Source: Torymus aiolomorphi
Lineage: Eukaryota > Arthropoda > Insecta > Hymenoptera > Torymidae
Direction: 5' to 3'
Assembly (NCBI GenBank): GCA_036365515.1
Contig: CM070874.1
Span: 64,003,583 to 64,067,582 of the forward strand
DNA: 64,000 nt
Below the pieces are notes generated by a model that had not been told where the DNA came from, ran no database searches, and saw nothing but the letters and a program-made list of their open reading frames with translations. Position numbers and translations under genes: made by a program. Below, piece by piece: positions 37,101 through 47,809 of this stretch (its first letter is position 1; each line of letters opens with the position of its first letter).

Positions 37101-37354
37101 GTTTGAGATCTAGTTATTTAACCGATGGTGAGATGTTCGTTTTGTGTATGCCAGTGTATGGAGTGGTGAGTTTCAGAATCAATATTAATAACACTTTTGT
37201 ATTATTTAGATTTGTTATCAAAATAATACTGCAAACCTTATTTGTAATAATTAGATATTAATTAATTTGCTACTATGCTATAAGTTATAATAATTTATTC
37301 TTGTTACAGATGTTAAAAAGTGGATTTTCTTACTTTACTGTATTTGCCGTATGA
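26074..37354 (+). CDS. Odorant receptor OR-2 (7tm_6 family), tandem copy of OR-1, two abnormal splice sites
   Basis: Tandem paralogue of OR-1 with the same nine exons and phases: 26074-26217, 26295-26417, 31107-31224, 31317-31581, 31881-32009, 33857-33947, 36819-36955, 37033-37165 and 37310-37354. No exon contains a stop, and the joined frame would again be 394 residues ending MLKSGFSYFTVFAV. Two splice signals are odd. The exon 3 donor is GC (31225-31226) where OR-1 has GT. The exon 6 acceptor reads AA at 33855-33856 where OR-1 has AG; the next AG (33859-33860) would put an in-frame TAG directly after the junction. Intron 5 carries a 1.7-kb foldback, intron 6 a solo LTR, intron 2 a Penelope-like element. 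The coding exons look conserved, so this may be a young pseudogene, or spliced in an unusual way. Family assignment firm, functional state open. Confidence 0.75.
27009..27140 (+). repeat. Single diverged copy of the CGCGCTACGCGCG repeat
   Basis: GTTAATTAGCGGGCTACGTG, then GAGATTCGAGATCG and AATAGATTATCTTGAACGC follow the same order as the units at 8555-9562. Confidence 0.65.
27632..28885 (+). mobile_element. Penelope-like retroelement: 5'-truncated reverse transcriptase plus GIY-YIG endonuclease
   Basis: An open frame of about 415 codons inside intron 2 of OR-2. It starts within the reverse transcriptase at SLFTNIP (motif A region), continues through YGCPMGSPLSPVIANL and the catalytic RYVDDI, to a C-terminal GIY-YIG nuclease with VYKINCRDC, CYIGQTGR and KKRIYEH. 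That domain order is diagnostic of Penelope-like elements. The part before motif A is missing (an in-frame stop lies at 27629-27631), so the element is 5'-truncated, as is common. The motif A aspartate reads Asn (NNVVSLFTNIP), so the copy is predicted dead even in its retained part. The frame itself is free of stops and shifts, which suggests fairly recent insertion. No start codon can be assigned. Confidence 0.9.
28886..29220 (+). mobile_element. 3' region of the Penelope-like element
   Basis: Follows the stop codon of the retroelement frame. It includes a G-rich stretch, a hammerhead-like core near 28993-29033, and a tail that is repeated in reverse at 18409-18655. The match ends near AAGACCGATGGAAAAATTC on both copies, which places the 3' end of the element near 29210. 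Confidence 0.75.
28993..29033 (+). ncRNA. Hammerhead-ribozyme-like motif of the Penelope-like element
   Basis: Core boxes CTGAGGA (28998-29004, fits CUGANGA) and GAAAC (29022-29026) flank a perfect 5-bp helix II (GAGCC with GGCTC). GTC follows at once, and helix I forms as GTCC with GGAC. Helix III would be only AC/GU with no loop, so cleavage would need a dimer. One extra G lies between box 1 and helix II, a departure from the textbook core. Hammerheads are known in Penelope-like elements; activity here is not shown. Confidence 0.6.
30395..30770. mobile_element. Palindromic element, about 375 bp, in intron 2 of OR-2
   Basis: Arms CAACTTAGAAAAAGCTTATA / TAGAAAATAAAA and, mirrored, TTTTATTTTCTA and CTTTCCTAAGTTGAA; the inner arms share TTATGAAAGTT and AACTTTCATAA. 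Confidence 0.55.
32066..33785. mobile_element. Giant foldback, about 1.72 kb, in intron 5 of OR-2
   Basis: Arms of about 680 bp: TATAAAAAAATTAGTCTG at the left and CAGACTAATTTTTTTTATA at the right. The outer part is built of repeated AGTCTGGCAAAA words, the inner part is GC-richer (CGAGCGCTATTTAATGCTGC and its complement). The unpaired centre is roughly 32750-33080. The short intron 5 of OR-1 (15854-16004) is the empty site. No protein domain recognised. Confidence 0.75.
34018..34160. repeat. (CA)n followed by (TG)n, able to fold back
   Basis: CA-rich at 34018-34125, TG-rich at 34130-34160, in intron 6 of OR-2 directly after the exon 6 homologous region. Confidence 0.9.
34228..34540. mobile_element. 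Foldback element, about 310 bp, in intron 6 of OR-2
   Basis: CTGGTCTCGCTGTAACTC at the left faces GACAACGAGACCAG at the right; inner arms TCTTCAGGATAAATT and AATTTATCCTGAAGA. Confidence 0.6.
34738..34964 (-). mobile_element. Solo LTR, 227 bp, with AAAAC target duplication
   Basis: On the minus strand it starts TGTTGAGAATATAC and ends TTTATTCAACA, with a perfect TGTTGA/TCAACA terminal pair and AAAAC on both sides (34733-34737, 34965-34969). AAATAAACTC near its 3' end looks like a polyadenylation signal. It lies in intron 6 of OR-2. No internal retroelement sequence was seen. Confidence 0.8.
35060..36640. repeat. Degenerate repeated region in intron 6 of OR-2
   Basis: Variants of GACTCGATGGCGATAGAGTTC, each followed by CAGAA and an AT-rich tail, recur near 35160, 35850, 35885, 36480 and 36590; GGTCTTGATCA recurs at 35150 and 36552. 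Spacing is irregular. A MITE interrupts it at 35388. No coding capacity recognised. Confidence 0.45.
35388..35560. mobile_element. MITE of about 170 bp, related to the one at 1799
   Basis: CAATATGCAACTCGGGACAA and AGTAGATTTTTCTCGCGGG at the left mirror CTGCGAGAAAAATCGACTAT and CCCCTTGTTGGATAATGTAC at the right. Confidence 0.5.
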
Positions 37355-38590
37355 AAAGGATCTTTTTCACCAGAAAGTGTTAACATAATTTATTAAAGCA
37401 TTTGAATTGTTAAAAAATAAAAACCATTTGTATATTTTTAGTTTAATCTATTTTGATTCTTAAATAACAAGGAAGCTATAATTCTTACTAAAAAGTTTGC
37501 TTGAAAATAATTTTGGATAAGATTTTACCATATCATACGAGTATATCGAGTGCAACATGAAACATATTCAATATACAAGTGAATGAAAGCGAGATGGAAA
37601 AACTTGCTGATTGACATTACAAATTTACTTTTTAAAATATAACGTAACTAGTCCGTCAACTTTATACCAATTACATAAATAATAATTTATAATAATTACA
37701 TATGATCTTGCAAGGTTTGTAGTAATCTGATATTTGCATATTTTATTAAAATTTTATATCAATATTGGTTCCATTTTCCACGTTCGGTCCAAGTTTCGCC
37801 TTTCAGTTTCATGAAGATACTCTGCTCAAATGTCCAAAGTGAGTGGAGCACAAGGTAAACAGTATATTGGTAGCTCTTCACTAACCAAAATCAGGCATAT
37901 TCAGAGTATTATAAATAGACTTGGTGTATCACTGATGAAATTACATCAAATACGTTACCGAAAACTCTACGCAAGTCGCTTCATTTTTCCCTTACTGCAC
38001 CTTTTCATTCAACCACAAAACAAGCATCAACAATCAATATATTTAGAAAATTGTAAATATTATACAACTACACATTCAACTAATATTGCAACTAACATTT
38101 TTTATAAAGCGAATAGATTTCTGTTCTTCAGTAATTTAGGTATCCGCTTCGTTGACTATGCAATACAGACTGCTATGTAATTATAGAAGTATACTCCGCG
38201 CCTGTTCGCAACTGTTGCATTGTTTACTTTAATAACGTTACACACATTTACTTGAGCAACACTTATAAAGAAATAGAAGTATACCAAAGTAAAAATACGA
38301 TTAATGATTATAAATTTAATAAATTATTAATATAGGTGCTACACCTATTAACAACAGCTGTCGTCGGAGCCATTAAAATACAATTTAATTTTCGTGTAAC
38401 TGAATCTTAAATTTTCATTAATCACCTCAGCCGCGCACTGTCATGTTTCGGAAAGTTTTCTAAATGGTACACTTCTTCGTTTTCTACCATAAAACTATTT
38501 TTATCATTATCAACCATTCCTATTGTTTATGCTCCTCGTGAAACCACGTTATTCTCTGTATAGGCACTAATCCTAAGAGATCTGTTTTCC
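37355..38590. other. Intergenic, 3' flank of OR-2 then unassigned sequence
   Basis: Up to about 37630 it matches the 3' flank of OR-1 (17046-17350). Beyond that, a 116-codon plus-strand frame at 37830-38180 has no recognised domain and may be chance. Nothing else seen. Confidence 0.4.
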
Positions 38591-38599
38591 ATCTCACTA

Positions 38600-38950
38600 A
38601 TCGATTGGCCCTACGAGCTCACGTGCGCTCGTGTGCGAGCGACACGAACAAAAGAAAAAACAAAAAGGCCGATTAGAGCGTGTTATCACACGCGGGCGCG
38701 CCCATCTCTTACAGGTGCCGCCGTGACGACTACTCCGCGCGCATCCTCGGGCGCGTACAGTGCTAGGAGTATGAGTAAGTGCACGCGGGGAGCCGTGGTC
38801 GTTAACCCCGCCGATCGGGTTTGCTGCACGAGGCGCCGCCGGCAGAGGCGTCTCTCTTTTCCTCTCCCTCCCTCTCTCTCTCTTTCGTTCGCTATGATTT
38901 TTTCAGCCTTGACAGACTTCACGGAGAGGAAAGTTTAGAAGGAAGAAAGG
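38600..38950. promoter_or_regulatory. CpG-rich island
   Basis: GC-rich with many CGCG and GGCGCG words between AT-rich flanks. A promoter or 5' untranslated exon of an unknown gene is possible; no ORF here is convincing. Confidence 0.3.
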
Positions 38951-39107
38951 GAGGCTCCAGTGCCTCTTATTTGCGCGGAATCGAATTTATTTGCTGGCTG
39001 GGGGATACGAATGATTGGTTGAACAGAGGATGGTATAGGTTTGTTTTCTCCTGATTTAGTAAGTTGTGTTTACAATGCTTATACTAAAATGTCTTTGTTT
39101 CTCGCAG

Positions 39108-39192
39108 GTGAAATTGACGTACGAGTGTAAAGCAGATGAGCGATGGTACTTCAGAAACGGTTCTGTCGAAGCCTGTAGAAGATTTTTATTAG
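39108..39192 (+). other. Candidate isolated exon, plus strand
   Basis: Flanked by a strong acceptor (TTTGTTTCTCGCAG) and a donor (TTAG then GTAATG). One frame is open, reading VKLTYECKADERWYF. It follows the CpG-rich stretch at 38600-38950, so it could be the second exon of an unrecognised gene or a noncoding transcript. No homologue recognised. Confidence 0.3.
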
Positions 39193-39898
39193 GTAATGTA
39201 TTGTCGAGTTTCGTAAATGTACATGTTATTTCGTCTTTCTTGTAAGCAATGAAAATATCCATCAGCACTTGGTTTAATAAGCAAATTTGACTTCAAGTTG
39301 TCTTTTTTTTACGGTCAAAAAATGGATTTCATATTTTAATTAAAAATACGGTTGATATTTCTAATCAATACTATCCAATTTCAAGCTCTTCTTACAGAAT
39401 AAGAATTTTAAGTTCAGGTTCTTCTAATAAATAAATAATTATACACTTTAAATGTTGATCAAGGCACCTTACAAAGCAAGAGACTCTGCACATAATTTCA
39501 ATGTATCTATTTCTCCTGATATTTTTTTCTTAAACCAACCATCCAAAAAATAGTTTCACAGCAATGAACAACCACTAATATTACACTCGTACGACGTCCC
39601 TGAAACAGGCGACAAAAATTACACCCGGCGAGCAAGTGAAAAGAGCCATTCACGTTGCTCGCGCTCGGCTCATTATGCTCGCGCGCACTTATCTCATTTA
39701 CACGGTCGCTGCTGCACTCTGGGCAGTTGCGCGGGTTATTAGGCCACAGTTTTGTATGGGCACGTCGTGCGAGTAATGACGATTGTTTCGCGAGTCCATT
39801 AACCGCCACGGAAAAGACGCGACTCGAGATCCTAATGACGCGTCATGCGTGCGCCAATTCAGCACTTCTGCACAGTGGGCGCAGGCCTTGAAAGAGAG

Positions 39899-40059
39899 TC
39901 ACTCTTGGGAGTGAAAAGGTGACGGCGAGAATATGAGGGAGTAGTGCACGAAAGAGTCGCCGTCGTTGACGAAGAATTGTGCGGAGCTGAATTGAGTTTC
40001 GTAGTGGTAGGTGTCGGCGCACCTTTTCTGTTGTTGATATTTGCAATAATAGTTGGTAC
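39899..40059 (-). other. Candidate terminal exon, minus strand
   Basis: Minus-strand acceptor CCCTTATTTCAG at 40071-40060, then an open frame TNYYCKYQQQKRCADTYHYE ... FVNDGDSFVHYSLIF, ending SQE and TGA. Codon use looks coding-like. The latter part faintly resembles the core of SEA domains. No upstream exon was found, and the frame may continue by splicing instead of ending. Confidence 0.35.
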
Positions 40060-41019
40060 CTGAAATAAGGGTGAAATTAAAAAATATTCATTAACGGTAG
40101 ATTTTAAGGAAATGTCGAAGCCAGTATTTAAGTACCTGAACTGCCATAGCGGTTCGAGTAATTTTGGTCACAACGTAATAAAAATTGTTAATAACAACAA
40201 ATATGGTGTAGGCAGAATTTTAACGGTTCCGGTATTCTTTTAATTGAAGTTATAAAGTTAAAATGATTTCAGAGTTGCGTTGAGAAAATAAAACAAAATG
40301 TTATAAACAAACTTCTTGTTTAATAAAAAGTCACAAATTAGAGTTGCGTGCTTCTAGTCCATCAGTTTAATGTATGATTGGAATGAAGAGATATAACTGT
40401 AATGTTACGTTCATTATTCATTAGACTAATTACATAACTGATTTAATAACGTAATATTTTAACGGTTTTTTTTAGATTATAGAGCAATTTAACGAAAACG
40501 AACACTGAGAAGATATTTTTAGTACCTACCTAAAGTTTAAAAAAGTTCCACGTTGTATTTTCACACAAAGATGTAATTTCTTTCTACATATATCAATTTT
40601 TTCTTACCATCCTTCAACTTTAAATTTATAGATTTAAAACATTTTTACTTCGAACTGGTGATTAAAAATATAGTAAAATCGCTTTGTAGTGAGCTTTTAT
40701 TTAACGAATTCAACAATAACGAAAAGCATCTGGTTGATCAAAAGATGATAAAAAGAGACATTACACCGAAAGTAAACGGAACGACGCAGCTTAAACGTTA
40801 GCAAATAATCCATCCTAATATTAACCTACAAATCCCAAGCGCATTAATGAAGAGAAATGGAGCGACCGACGATTCACAGGCTCGGAAATGGATCGCTTTT
40901 TTACCCCCCTAAACACACTCGTCCTCCTTTCATCCTCGCAACCCGTGAACACCCACACGCGTGCTCACACACACATAGACACACGCTCTCCGCTATGACA
41001 AAAATGTCTTTTCCACAGG

Positions 41020-41560
41020 CCTAATTACGTCTGTTTTATAACACAGAAGAATAGCTTGCCATGCATGCAGCTATCTCTCCACTCTCCATACCGATTCCTT
41101 TCGTTCGCATCTAATGAGTCAACGAAAGGCGCTCGATGCGCTCGCTCGGGGGGGAAAAAAGCGCGCATTCGCATTCGAAGACAATCGTCCCGGCCGTTTG
41201 TCGGCTTCCCATTCAATTAGAGCAGCCCCGCGCGCGGCAGTCGCGCAGGCAACAACGCGGGCGTGTACTGTTATTATTTATCGCGCCGCAGAGCGTGCAG
41301 CCGAGAGCGGTTGATGGAAACGCGCGCGAGCGCGGCGAGTGAAATTTAGCGCATAATCGCGCGAGATTACGATTTTCCCGCGCGACTGCGCGTATGGCTG
41401 CGCTGTATATAGCGAGATTTAATTGAGTTCAGGCGCGAGCATGTCGTCGGTTGAGAAAAGGGAATCAGTGGTATAAGAGGTTGTCGGTTGTTTGTCGGAT
41501 ATTTGTTTTGCGCGTGCGAGTATCGCGGGTTTACAGCGTTGAGTTGTATTTTGAGGTTAA
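41020..41560. promoter_or_regulatory. CpG-rich island
   Basis: Dense CGCGCG words at 41140-41400, no credible coding frame. Possibly regulatory. Confidence 0.3.
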
Positions 41561-41721
41561 GTTGATGGAATGCTAAGTATGTGGGTACTTATATAAATAA
41601 AAAAACTGTCTTTGATTTTCATTATGATTGACTTTTATAGTTGTCATGGAAATATTTTAATTATAATATTTAGAAATGAATTTTGTGAATGATACATATA
41701 GCGTTTATTGTAGTCTATTCA

Positions 41722-42299
41722 CCCTGGTGGAAATCCAAAACATTTTATAACTAATAACTGACTATTTATTTTAGAGTTGGCTATAAAATGGAAAATTTTC
41801 TTGTACAGTTTCTAGCTCCGGATGAAACGCTTTTTCTCCCATTATTTGGCCATTTAATAGATTGAAAAATAGAATGAGTTTTTTGAGTACAAGAGCAAGC
41901 TTGTTTTTGACTATTTTAAAGGTATTAAAACTGATCAGTTTCTATAGTCTGCAAATGGCTAGCAGAAGGCTTGCTGTTATAACAAGGAGTGAGAGAGACA
42001 GAATCAGATGAAGAAATAAAAGTTTTGCTGAATTATTCATAGAACGAGTACAACAAATGATTTATTAGTTAATGTTATTTGTTTATATATTTTGGTAAGC
42101 CATTCAATGCACTTTAATGCTCTTTCATCAAAAATAACATAAGTAAGTAAATAAAATACGAATATTTTGTTTTTACGTCAAGCTAAGAAATAGCCAAAAA
42201 ATGGTCGAAAAATCGTTTCATCATAGCCATTTATTAGCCAGTTTTACTAGCTATTTTCTAACTTATTGGCCATTTCATATAGATGAATTTCTACCAGGG
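41722..42299. mobile_element. CCCTGGTAGAAAT-type element, 578 bp, CA duplication
   Basis: Ends CCCTGGTGGAAAT and ATTTCTACCAGGG, flanked by CA on both sides (41720-41721, 42300-42301). Several GCCATTT words inside. No coding frame. Confidence 0.65.
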
Positions 42300-42564
42300 C
42301 ACTCATAATTTTGAATATGTTAAAATCTTTAGAGTATGTCTAACTAACATTCGCGGCATTACAAACGCAAAATCTGCCACCATAAAATGTAAGTCATTGT
42401 TTGATTGTAGAATAACCACTCAACCAATGAAAAATTATGATAAATATCTCTTAAAAAAATATTAAAAGGAGAGTAACAAACAATGTACTCTGTTCTTCGT
42501 GATTAAATGGCGGAGCAAGAAAATTAGAAAGTTATATAAAAGCGCGTATATGCGCATATAAACG

Positions 42565-42565
<1 letters not shown>

Positions 42566-42628
<63 letters not shown>
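42566..42628 (+). repeat. (TG)n microsatellite
   Basis: About 31 uninterrupted TG units. Confidence 0.95.
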
Positions 42629-42634
<6 letters not shown>

Positions 42635-42649
42635 AAAAATAAGAACAAA

Positions 42650-42850
42650 TTGCCGTTAAACTTGCACGCTGGCTCTCTCGCCTCGCTGACTTGACAGAAC
42701 CCGGCGCGGCGCAGATTATGTCGGATCGAATTTCGCCGGTCGATTAAAAAATGCGATCTGATCGCCGAGCCCGAGCTCCGTGAATTACCGAAGTTTTTTC
42801 GATTATTCGACCCGCGTTGCGTAAAGTATTTTGCGCGCGTGTATTTATTG
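42650..42850. promoter_or_regulatory. CpG-rich stretch after a (TG)n tract
   Basis: GCGCGGCGCAG and similar words; no coding frame. Function unknown. Confidence 0.2.
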
Positions 42851-42947
42851 GCTTTGTTTCGAACGTCCGCATGATACGTGATATGTTTAGGTCGCTTTGT
42901 GCTAGTCTATTTATAAATTTAATTATTTTATATTCATTCTACGTGTT

Positions 42948-43502
42948 CCCTGGTAGAAATTAGTCCATTAAAAATGGGAAGGAAAACAGAAACTGGCCAT
43001 TAGAAATGGCTAGTTATTTGACAGACATGTAATGCTTTTTGTTATCAACTTCTCCCATTTTATAGAATGGCCCTAACCTAAAAATCTTTACATTAAAATT
43101 TCATAACAATTCAATCATATATTTTAAAACTTATACTCTTAAGAGATAGTTTACCGGGATATAAACAAAATTTAGCAGTCTGTACTATTTACAGCTTCAT
43201 TCTATAAGATATAAACCAAAATCGTTATTTTGACACGTGACTCTATCTCTCTTACTCATCGCCATAAAAAATTGCTTGTTATTAGATTTATAATGGCTTC
43301 ATCGACTAGCTATTTTAACTAGCATTAAAATGCCAAATTAATAGATAGTACAAAATTGTGACCATCTTTGCGGCCAATAAATGTGAAAAATAGGTTAAAA
43401 AAATCGTTACACTTATGGAAGAAAACTGGAGTCCATTTTTTTGCCATTTTGGATCAAACTAGCCATTTACTGCTCAAAAAATGATTTCAATTTCCACCAG
43501 GG
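42948..43502. mobile_element. CCCTGGTAGAAAT-type element, 555 bp, TT duplication
   Basis: Ends CCCTGGTAGAAATTAG and CAATTTCCACCAGGG, flanked by TT. Internal GGCCATT/AATGGCT words as in the other members. Confidence 0.65.
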
Positions 43503-44169
43503 TTTATGCGCTTGGATTTAAATACCACAAAAAGTACCCTTGTGGAAATCTGTTACTTTTTCTCAGTTCTAATGAAAACAAATGTTCTCGAAATTTTTTT
43601 TAGTCTTTTTCTATAACAGGTTCTATACTAAATAATAAAGAAGTGTTTATGGGAAAGTCGTTAAAAATCGTGATTCAGAAATAATAAACAATGGGGGATT
43701 TTACGTAGGACAATTTTCCTTTATATTTTATCTATTAATTATCTATTTATCAAATAATCATTTCATTATTAGCTTCGTTTGATACGTATGATCTTTGCGA
43801 AAATAAATGAATCGACGAAGAACTAAAACACTGTTTAAAAGTCCACTGTTTTATATACACATAAATTTAGGATATAGTAAAAAAATCTGACAATTGGAAA
43901 GTCTCGAGATTAAAAACCATAAAATACTGAAAAACTATTCAAACTTTCCTCCTTCCAGGCCAACAAAGAAGTTAACGGATAGCCGATATAACATCTCGGC
44001 GACAAAGGTAAACGAAAGTGAGACGAGCCAAGGAATGAAAGATGAAGAAAAAGTCGTCGAAGTGCCGATTGAGGGCGGGGAGAGGAAGAGAGAGAGAGAG
44101 ACCGAGAGCACGCTTGCAAAAAGGAAGAAAGGGACTTCAATTTGCAAGAAGGCGCGCCTCGTCTGGGCA

Positions 44170-44316
<147 letters not shown>

Positions 44317-44907
44317 TCGCACGGTGGGTGACATCGTCGTCGAAACGCAGCTCGTCACGCAGCGCAAACATACGCCGATCTTCGCATTCCACCGAGGCTG
44401 TGGATCGTCGTCGTCGCCGCCGCCCACGCGTGCGGAATCGTTTCTTCGTGCGCTCGCAGGCTATGGCTTTTGCGAGGAACGTGTTTGTTTTGCAAAAGGG
44501 TAATGAGAAAAGGGTATATAATGTATTTTTATGGAGTGCCCGTGTGTGCTTTGGTGATTGTATGTTTGATGTATGTGTTTGAATAGAAGGGAAGATTCTT
44601 TTAATAGTTTTTAAAAGCAACATTTGGTTGCTAAGTTAGAATTTAGATTTTGCAACAATAATCTTGGTATAATGGAAATATTCTAGAATCCAGTGAATTC
44701 GAATTATGAGTAATAAAAAATGAAAAGTGGGTGGTCCGGCAGGTCTGCTCTATGTATTATTCTATATTTTGAGTTACTAAACGCAAATATGATCTCAATT
44801 GTGCTCTATCACCCCAAGATATGTATATATATATATCCCTAACTCAAATAATTTTGAGATAATTTTATTCCAAGGCCAAATAATTTTTTTAATGATTAAG
44901 TCACTGG

Positions 44908-45153
44908 TAGGGTGACTGTACCAGTGGTGAAACAGATTCCGGTGAATGAACATTTTTTAATGAAAAAAAATTGATAAAATATATTAATGTTTTTGGCCTC
45001 ATGAAAAGTACCTTCCCTCAATTTGAAACTTTGAAAAAAGTAATTTTTTGACGGTGTAATATCGTAAAAGAATTTTATTTAAGCGATTAAAAATATCACG
45101 AGACCCGTTCATTCACTGAATTTAAACGTTCATTTACTGGTGAAACCATCCTA
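44908..45153. mobile_element. Possible MITE, about 246 bp
   Basis: TAGGGTGACTGTACCAGTGG at the left is roughly the inverse of ACTGGTGAAACCATCCTA at the right. Mismatches make this uncertain. Confidence 0.35.
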
Positions 45154-45449
45154 TTGATAATATTTATCATACTCTACAATTTTTCTACTTTGCAAAATAT
45201 TAAATTAAAATTATAAATCATCCGAATACCATTTTACCTTCTTTGAAATATAACAACTGAAAATTTTAATTAAAAATTTTTGGAAAAATAAAAACCGTAT
45301 TTACATAATTCAAAATGGATTCCGTCGCGCGTGACAAATAGTATGCAATGACCACTGATCAAATCGTTGAAAATATTGTTGGACTTAGTAATAAAGATAT
45401 CTCAAAATTGTTAGAGATAGTGGTCATTCCTAATATAATTTAAGCATTC

Positions 45450-45560
45450 GAGAATGTATCGATTGATTCGCGGTGCGAATTATCGAATTTCGATCTCCAA
45501 TCTCGAAAAGAGTAAAACAAAAGACGACGGGTGGCGCGCGTAGCGCGCTAATTAACGATA
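45450..45560 (-). repeat. Single reversed copy of the CGCGCTACGCGCG repeat
   Basis: Reverse complement reads TTAATTAGCGCGCTACGCGC followed by CGTCTTTTGTTT and TCGAGATTGGAGATCG, as in the units at 8555-9562. Confidence 0.65.
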
Positions 45561-46400
45561 GTATCTCAAAATCACGGGCTAATAGACTATTTAGCAGATC
45601 AAAATATATAAGAATACTGAAATCTGATCTGCAGAACCATCCACTTTTCGTTTTTTTCGTGTACCTTTATACAATGGGATTTCTATTAACCCGGGACTAG
45701 ATTATCCACTGTTCAATATATACTATAGTTAAACTGTAATAAAATATCTTCCTAGCGAGGAAAATACGAAATTTTACTATAGGTACCTATATGGCATTAC
45801 AACCATATATTTCTCAAATGTATGTATGATGAATATCTTGCTGAAATTATTAGCATCGTCACAATAATACTTATTTTTACATTTTCTTGTAATCAATTAT
45901 TTAAAAATAAAATAATATAGTTAAGAAAGATAAATATTTATTTTTCATATTAAAAATCATATACACAAACGGTAAACATTACTTTGGTTACGTGACAACT
46001 CTTACAAAGTTTACCTATTTAATATATTAAAACATAAATCATTCCTTGTACTTGCCTAAATAAAATATTATTACTATTCAGTTATCATATAAAAATATAT
46101 ATGAAATACTTGTCAACAACAAAGAAGTATTCGAATTCTTCTTTCGAAAAAGATCAATGTTGCATCGACCAAGAACGTATAGAACGCACTCACGCTCATT
46201 TTAAAATATGCAAATTATTGTATAGACCCTTTTCTGCATACTATAAAATTATAAGCAATCTAAGATTTCTCAGAATTCATTGTACAAAACTATAGGTAGA
46301 AAATAGGTGTAAGAATTATAAATTATATAGGAGCCCTTTGTTTGCGGAGAGTCAGGACGAATAAATCGTTTCTCGTTATTATTACATGTAAACAGGTCTT
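45560..46400. other. Intergenic, no gene recognised
   Basis: AT-rich, no long coding frame, no clear repeat apart from those at its edges. Confidence 0.5.
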
Positions 46401-46429
46401 TGTTAGCTACATCTTCACATCCCGTCGCG

Positions 46430-46560
46430 CGGTATGAAAAAAAGCCAACTTTGAAGTTACAGGCGAAGAAAAGCCAACAAATGGCTATACCGCGAAAAAA
46501 AGCCAGTTTGCGGCGCCCTCCCAGACGAAGAAAAGCCAGTTTGCGGCGCCCTCTCTTCGT
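46430..46560 (+). repeat. Short direct repeats
   Basis: AAAGCCAGTTTGCGGCGCCC occurs twice (46500 and 46535), with weaker AAAGCCAAC copies before. Confidence 0.7.
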
Positions 46561-46979
46561 ATCTTTTTCATATATTATGTGGTCTATAGAACAAGAAAAA
46601 ACTTATTGCAGAGGTGTGCCTGAATTTTTTTTTCGTCTTTTTTATATCCGGATTAAGGGAAAATTTCAGGAGAATTGCAGTTATGTGTAATTAAGCTTTC
46701 CCACAAAACGAGGACGAGGAAGTGTGTATGTGTCCGAATTAGATCTATGCTCGAATTACCTCGAGTTACTTATTCAACTCAATTTTTAAATTTATTTCAG
46801 CTCAATATTTCGTTAGAACTTGATTTGTATAAAAATTATCTGAACCTATTTATAAACATAGACTACTCATAAACCTACAATTCAAACACCACTTAGACAT
46901 TAAATCTATAAAACATCATCATTTGCTAGGCATACACAACATACTCAGAAAGACAGAAGAACCACAATAGATCATCATT

Positions 46980-47400
46980 ATCCGGTTCGCAGGAATCCCG
47001 GCAATAATCGTCACCGCGCACAATGCGACTCCGGCAGAGAGAGGTAGACGATAGACCGACGATTAACCCAGATAAAGCGGGAGCTCACGCGCGCATCTCC
47101 TCCTTCCAGATCTCTCGCGATAATGCACCCCGAGATTGCATTACCCCGTTTATTGTCATTCGCGGCGACGTTCTCGTGGTCGATTTTGCAGCTACCTGCG
47201 ACTCAGGGACCCTCATTGTTTCTCAGCTACTCGCGCGTCTCTTATTCCTTTTTACGAGCCTTATATACCTACATATACTCGTTGCGTGCGTGCGTTGTTC
47301 CGAGTCTTTTCTTTTGTGCGTGCGCGCTGCGCATTCGGAGAACTGAATTCGAAAAGTTATTTGACCTATTGCGACCGCGAGCCGTCGCCGAAGAATAATG
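46980..47400. promoter_or_regulatory. CpG-rich island downstream of the Pde8 3' end
   Basis: Open frames of about 100 codons on the plus strand in three overlapping frames reflect base composition and share no recognisable domain. Lies 0.4 kb beyond the Pde8 stop. Confidence 0.3.
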
Positions 47401-47809
47401 GGCCTTAAAATCTGTGGCCTTTGTTGATAAATGAATATTTATCGTTTGCTCGTGCTATGATTTTTCTTAAGCTAATTTTATTTTATAGTTATATCTCAAA
47501 ATACTGTACGAGACGTGTAATTTAGAAAGAATGGATTTATGTATAGATTCATAGCGAGGTGGATACCGGTATAATTCAATGACTAATAGTGATAATTAGA
47601 AATTAGTATCTTTGGTTTTTTATAAAAACTCAAATGCATGGTTAGTTTTAAATTAGAGTTTATATGAAGAATATATTATAGATATAGAATATTGAAAAAA
47701 TATATACTTTTATATACTCATAAAATATTTTTATTGGGAGAAAATATTAACGAGAATGAAATAAATAGATAATAAGTTATTTACAATTTTTATACTAATG
47801 CCTTAATAC

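Noticed and set aside
37830..38180. 116-codon plus-strand open frame
   Set aside because: No family recognised and no supporting splice or promoter signals; could be chance.
47023..47408. Overlapping frames of about 100 codons
   Set aside because: Three frames are open at once, which is an effect of base composition; none has a recognisable domain.
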